A stretch of DNA of 64,000 nt from Escarpia spicata (Eukaryota; Annelida; Polychaeta; Sabellida; Siboglinidae): the NCBI GenBank assembly GCA_963995525.1, contig OZ023210.1, positions 63,416,639 through 63,480,638 of the forward strand. Reading direction: 5' to 3'. Below, piece after piece: positions 58,890 through 64,000 of this stretch. The number at the start of each line of letters is the position of its first letter. The stretch's first letter is position 1. The notes beneath the pieces were generated by a model. The model searched no databases, was not told where the DNA came from, and saw only the letters and a program-made list of their open reading frames with translations. Position numbers and translations under genes: made by a program.

Positions 58890-59625
58890 TCTGGTCGATT
58901 GATTGAATGTGCCTGAAATCTTGGTCGATTGCCTGAATTTGCCTGAAACTGCCTGTGTGCCTTGGTCGATTGCCTGAATTTGCCTGTGTATCTTGGTCGA
59001 TTGCCTGAATTTGCCTGAAACTGCCTGAAACTGCCTGAAACTACCTGTGTATCTTGATCGATTGCCTGAATTTGCCTGAATTTGCCTGAAACTGCCTGTG
59101 TATCTTGGTCGATTGCCTGAATTTGCCTGAAACTACCTGTGCATCTTGATCGATTGCCTGAATTTGCCTGAATTTGCCTGAAACTACCTGTGTATCTTGG
59201 TCGATTGCCTGAATTTGCCTGAAACTGCCTGTGTATATTGGTCGATTGCCTGAATTTTCCTGAAACTGCCTGAAACTACCTGTGTATCTTGGTCGATTGC
59301 CTGAATTTGCCTGAAACTGCCTGAAACTACCTGTGTATCTTGATCGATTCCCTGAATTTGCCTGAATTTGCCTGAAACTGCCTGTGTATCTTGGTCGATT
59401 GCCTGACTTTGCCTGAAACTGCCTGTGTATCTTGGTCGATTGCCTGAATTTACTTGAATTTGCCTGAAACTGCCTGTGTATCTTGGTCGATTGCCTGAAT
59501 TTGCCTGAAACTGCCTGAAACTGCCTGTGTATCTTGGTCGATTGCCTGAATTTGACTGAATTTGCCTGAAACTGCCTGTGTATCTTGGTCGATTGCCTGA
59601 AACTGCCTGTCAAATTGCCTGAAAG
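58890..59625. repeat. minisatellite of GCCTGAATTTGCCTGAAACT units
   Basis: Ten-base half units (GCCTGAATTT and GCCTGAAACT) alternate with CTGTGTATCTTGGTCGATT. This gives a variable 40-60 bp higher-order unit, about 14 of them. The minus-strand frame (FRQSTKIHRQFQAN) is repeat-derived. Confidence 0.95.
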
Positions 59626-59687
59626 AGGAGGGATTTGACGCGATAACCCGTCTATTTGCTTGAAAGTGGAGGGGTTTGACGCGATAT

Positions 59688-59876
59688 GAGTTCAATTCGT
59701 GCCGCGTGTTGGTCAAAGCATAGTGTTTTGTTTGTACAACTAGTTGTTCTGAGTTCAATTCGTTCAGCATGTTGGTCAAAGCATAGTGTTTCGTTTGTAC
59801 AACTAGTTGGTCTGAGTTCAATTCGTGCAGCGTGTTGGTCAAAACAGTGTTTCGTTTGTACAACTAGTTGGTCTGA
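59688..59876. repeat. 63-bp tandem repeat, three copies
   Basis: GAGTTCAATTCGTnCnGC begins copies at 59688, 59751 and 59814, each with TGTTGGTCAAA and TTTGTACAACTAGTTG. The length keeps a frame open on both strands. A related doublet GGAGGGnTTTGACGCGATA lies just before (59626-59690). Confidence 0.9.
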
Positions 59877-59879
59877 GTA

Positions 59880-59962
59880 CATTAACATCTATGTACTGAA
59901 CTACACACAGATATAAATGGCTATCTTCTCTATACATAACTGACTATCATCTCTGTACTGCA

Positions 59963-60042
<80 letters not shown>

Positions 60043-60141
60043 GTGGTTAACATCTCTGTACTGAACTACACAGACATAAGTGGTTAACCTATCTGTACTG
60101 AACTACACAGAAACATAACTGGCTAATGTCTCTGTACTGAA

Positions 60142-60183
<42 letters not shown>

Positions 60184-61915
60184 GCACGCACGCACACACA
60201 CACATAAGTGGTTAACATCTCTGTACTGAACTACACAGACATGTTAACCTATCTGTACTGAACTACACAGATGCATAACTGGCTAATGTCTCTGTACTGA
60301 ACTACACACACGCACACACACACACACAAGTGGTTAACATCTCTGTACTGAACTACACAGATACACAACTGGCTAACGTCTCTGTACTGAACTACACACA
60401 GACATAACTGACTAATGTCTTTGTAGTGAACTACACACACATACATAACTGACTATCATCTTTGTACTGTACTACACACAGACATAAGTGGTTAACATAT
60501 CTGTACTTAACTACACAGATACATAACTGGTTAACGTCTCTGTACTGAACTACACACAGACATAAGTGGTTAACCTATCTGTACTGAACTACACAGATAC
60601 ATAACTGGCTAACGTCTCTGTACTGAACTACACATACATAAGTGGTTAACCTATCTGTACTGAACTACAAAGATACATAACTGGCTAATGTCTCTGTACT
60701 GAACTACACACACGCACACACACACAAGTGGTTAACATCTCTGTACTGAACTACACAGACATAAGTGGTTAACCTATCTGTACTGAACTACACAGATACA
60801 CAACTGGCTAACGTCTCTGTACTGAACTACACACAGACATAACTGACTAATGTCTTTGTAGTGAACTACACACACATACATAACTGACTATCATCTTTGT
60901 ACTGTACTACACACAGACATAAGTGGTTAACCTATCTGTACTGAACTACACAGATACATAACTGGTTAACGTCTCTGTACTGAACTACACAGACATAAGT
61001 GGTTAACCTATCTGTACTGAACTACACAGATGCTTAACTGGCTAATGTCTCTGTACTGAACTACACACACGCACACACGCACACACACACACACACAAGT
61101 GGTTAACATCTCTGTACTGAACTACACAGACATAAGTGGTTAACCTATCTGTACTGAACTACACAGATACACAACTGGTTAACGTCTCTGTACTGAACTA
61201 CACACAGACATAAGTGGTTAACCTATCTGTACTGAACTACACAGATACATAACTGGCTAACGTCTCTGTACTGAACTACACAGACATAAGTGGTTAACCT
61301 ATCTGTACTGAACTACACAGATACATAACTGGCTAATGTCTCTGTACTGAACTACACACACGCACACACACACAAGTGGTTAACATATCTGTACTGAACT
61401 ACACAGACATAAGTGGTTAACCTATCTGTACTGAACTACACAGATACACAACTGGCTAACGTCTCTGTACTGAACTACACACATACATAACTGACTAATG
61501 TCTCTGTACTGAACTACACACACATACATAACTGACTATCATCTTTGTACTGTACTACACACAGACATAAGTGGTTAACCTAGCTGTACTGAACTACACA
61601 GATACATAACTGGCTAACGTCTCTGTACTGATAACTGACTATCATCTCTGTACTGTACTACACACAGACATAAGTGGTTAACCTATCTGTACTGAACTAC
61701 ACAGATACATAACTGGTTAACGTCTCTGTACTGAACTACACACAGACATAAGTGGTTAACCTATCTGTATTGAACTACACAGATACATAACTGGCTAATG
61801 TCTCTGTACTGAACTACACACAGACATAACTGGCTAATGTCTCTGTACTGAACTACACACATACATAACTGACTATCATCTCTGTACTGAACTATACACA
61901 GACATAAGTGGTTAA
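59880..61915. repeat. 2 kb satellite of 37/39-bp dimers with CA runs
   Basis: Two related monomers alternate: CTGTACTGAACTACACAGAC plus ATAAGTGGTTAACCTAT (37 bp), and CTGTACTGAACTACACAGAT plus ACATAACTGGCTAACGTCT (39 bp). (CA)n tracts interrupt at 59967-60040, 60145-60200, 60306-60330 and elsewhere. Blocks of several hundred bp recur in the same order. Confidence 0.95.
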
Positions 61916-61999
61916 CCAGCCAACCACACTCTCACAAAAGAGTGTTAACTATAACGGTATTTCTACAAAGTCGGGTAAGTACAAATGTCGTATGTTAGC

Positions 62000-62560
62000 T
62001 AATGTTATAGTTCAAAGGCTTATACCGGTTTGTTTATAGTCTGTGTTCGATATAGTTCTTACAAACGATAGCTAATACAAACTTCTAGAATTATATTTAC
62101 AGGGGAATTGTTTACTCGCTGTAACACCACGTCACTGACCATACAATGGTGTGGGTTATATTCAAGTGCAAAAGCCCAAAACAATGGCTAACGAAATCGC
62201 TACCTGCTTGACCAACTAACATCACACACACAATTACTATACGTAGCAGTTTGATGACGTCATACAGGGTACACACGCTCACACCCGCGACAAACAAACA
62301 AGTCCAGACACGTCTCGAGTACGGATTTTGTAAAAGACACGAATTTTATCGCTACCTAATATAATAATAATAATACTAGTCTATTGTTCTTCGAACATAC
62401 AGAGCATTCGTTATCAGTTTTGTTTGAATTATACTGATTGATACTGGTGTTCGATATAATTCTTACAAACGATAGGTAATACACTAGTCTATTGTTCTAT
62501 CATAAAGCTTCACTTTGTTACGCGCCTGTTTCGAAAAAGAGGTTTGCCGACTTTGGTGTC
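62000..62560. repeat. dispersed repeat with CRE palindrome, copy 1
   Basis: The segment with CAATGGCTAACnnAATCGCT, ATACGTAGCAGTTTGATGAC and GTCCAGACACGTCTCGAGTA recurs at 62700-63000 and 63540-63780. TGACGTCA is present at about 62256. GTATTACCTATCGTTTGTAAGAA-like motifs are repeated within it. Confidence 0.8.
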
Positions 62561-62699
62561 AAGGCCACTGACACTGAGTTGGCAACGTGGCTCGCCGATA
62601 ACGCATCGCGCATAGCGTGTCGATTGTATTTACTTCATTAATAATAACAACGAGGAAAATAGATGAGACTTGAACAGGGAATACCCCTTCAAAACAGTT

Positions 62700-63000
62700 T
62701 ACAAACAGGCTATCCACTGTGACCTCTGGTAAGTACAAATCTCGTATGATAAATACTGGTATCTCGTATGTTTTATCACGGGCCGAATATCAAGATGTTC
62801 TTCCAACACACAGTCATTACGAGATACCAGTTTATATCGGTTAACAGGGAAATTTTTCACTCGCTATAACTTCACTGACCATAACATCAAATGATGGGAT
62901 TATATTCAAGCACAAAAGCTCAAAACAATGGCTAACCAAAGCATTGTCTGTATAAGCAACTCACATCACACACACACACAATTACTATACGTAGCAGTTT
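62700..63000. repeat. dispersed repeat, copy 2 (cut by a LINE)
   Basis: The same order of motifs as copy 1 runs up to ACTATACGTAGCAGTTT, where a LINE 3' end begins. The CRE-containing half is missing from this copy. Confidence 0.8.
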
Positions 63001-63515
63001 AATAATAATAATAATAATAATAATAAGATAACTTCTATTGCGCCTAAATCCTTGGAAACCAAGCTCAGAGGCGCATCAAAACAAAAGGGTTGGTCAATCT
63101 CAAAGTCCATAAGTAGTTTTCCAGTTGTCAACAGATGGGTCAAGGCGCTAGGGAGCTAAGGTGGATAAACAAGGTTGTAAAGATACGTTTTTAAATGACG
63201 ACGGAATTTTGTAATATTTTCAACTGATCTAACACTAAGAGGAAGCATATTCCAAAGAGTTGGTGCAGCAACAGAAAAAGCCCTAGTTCCAATGTTAGTG
63301 TTGGCTCTAGGAACAAAAAGTAGGTCAGAACTAGATGATCGAAGCTGGATAGATTTTCTTACAGGAGTAAGCAATAAATGCAAATAAGATGGTTGCTTAT
63401 TGGACAGTGCCTGATATGTAATGGTACAGATCTTAAAAATTATACGATATCGTACAGGAAGCCAATGTAAAGACTTCAAAAGTATATAATGATAGCTCCT
63501 ATGCTTTAACATTGT
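63001..63515 (-). pseudogene. 3' end of an L2/CR1-like LINE
   Basis: The minus strand encodes the conserved C-terminal block LKSLHWLPVRYRIIFKICTI..RAFSVAAPTLWNMLPLSVRS and a stop at 63156. A 3' untranslated region of about 125 bp and an (ATT)n tail at 63001-63028 follow. The 5' truncation at about 63515 is typical of incomplete reverse transcription. Confidence 0.88.
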
Positions 63516-63539
63516 GAAAATTCCCTATCTATCACATGA

Positions 63540-63790
63540 AGGGATTACATTACATACGCGCAAGTTCAAAACAAGGTCTAACCAAAGCATTACCTGTTTG
63601 ACCAAATCACCTCGCGTACAAAATTACAGCACGTAGCAGTTTATAGTTTAATGACGTCATACAGGATGCGCGTGCTCGCACTCGCAACAAACAAACATGT
63701 CCAGACACGTCTCGAGTACGAGTTTTATTCGAGTACGGGTTTTATAAGAGACACCAAAGGTATAATTCTAAAATGGTCGTTCTTTTCGAA
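63540..63790. repeat. dispersed repeat with CRE palindrome, copy 3
   Basis: It contains GGTCTAACCAAAGCATTACC, ACGTAGCAGTTT, ATGACGTCATACAGG, and GTCCAGACACGTCTCGAGTA followed by a second CGAGTACGnGTTTTAT unit. It shares 70-80% identity with copy 1 by eye. Confidence 0.8.
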
Positions 63791-63964
63791 AAAACGAGGC
63801 TATAGGTTCTGATATAACATAGTCCTATATGAAATCTACATTGCGTATACATTACATCAGATAAAACGACCTCCGTTGAATTTATAATCCTTTTATTGTA
63901 AATTACGCCTTATTATAACACCACATTTTCGACATGTCATCATCAACCAAATAAGGGCTCGACC

Positions 63965-63997
63965 CCCCTTGGCGGAGCCTCGGCCCGGGGGCCGAGC
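63965..63997. repeat. GC-rich palindrome at the window edge
   Basis: CCTCGGCCCGGGGGCCGAG is an almost perfect inverted repeat. It may be the start of another element that continues past the window. Confidence 0.4.
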
Positions 63998-64000
63998 AAT

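Larger units (their letters stand above)
52148..59625. mobile_element. composite element with ~375-bp inverted ends, zinc-finger gene and Gypsy insertion
   Basis: The segment 52148-52524 is repeated in inverse orientation at 58564-58945. It includes the CAGGCAAATTCAGGCAATCG repeats, a common promoter and 5' leader, and the start of a zinc-finger reading frame (MSLSTRLLTANPPTPS). Outward from the right copy, the CAGGCAA repeat grows into a minisatellite to 59625; on the left it is cut by the neighbouring transposon. Between the inverted ends lies one disrupted gene. Without the Gypsy insertion the element is about 2.8 kb. I do not recognise the superfamily. Confidence 0.5.

Overview
This is a repeat-rich animal genomic window. 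There are spliced genes with GT-AG introns, very many micro- and minisatellites, non-LTR retrotransposon remnants, hAT-, pogo/Tigger- and YqaJ-type elements and one Gypsy LTR retrotransposon. Nothing in it is bacterial. The repeat mix suggests a marine invertebrate, perhaps a mollusc or other lophotrochozoan, but the species cannot be named from the sequence alone.

Two conserved host genes can be assembled exon by exon. Renalase (RNLS-like) lies on + at 8579-22650. It has seven exons joining in frame to 356 codons, with a FAD-binding GxGxxG motif, a conserved C-terminal FAD motif and one GC-AG intron. An MZB1 (pERp1)-like gene lies on - at 43232-28405. Its four exons join in frame to 190 codons, giving a signal peptide, a CDAC motif and a C-terminal KDEL. 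The two genes converge on a 5 kb gene-free spacer. A third intact gene, on - at 8206-5953, has two exons and 604 codons. It encodes a SWIM finger, a YqaJ-type nuclease and a PHD finger, a combination typical of transposon-derived genes, and it is head-to-head with renalase across 372 bp. A small cysteine-rich terminal exon with poly(A) signals sits on - at 5267-4982.

Layout: 0.3-0.9 kb is a field of nested palindromes; 1.7-4.5 kb has purine, CA and 35-bp arrays. Renalase intron 1 holds one inverted-repeat element inserted inside another, then a 2.2 kb 23-bp minisatellite ending 27 bp before exon 2. Intron 5 holds two dead LINEs and intron 6 a Tigger-like relic. MZB1 intron 3 holds a LINE inside a degenerate inverted-repeat element. 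MZB1 intron 2 holds a pogo-like element carrying 48-bp repeat arrays split by a 3.5 kb hAT. MZB1 intron 1 holds a 175-bp satellite.

From 44 kb to the end there are no recognisable host genes. This part has LINE fragments, a 3.2 kb inverted-repeat transposon with a broken coding region, and an element with ~375-bp terminal inverted repeats. That element carries a zinc-finger gene and is split by a young 4.7 kb Gypsy retrotransposon with a 5-bp target duplication. Several large satellites follow, then dispersed repeats containing CRE-like palindromes.
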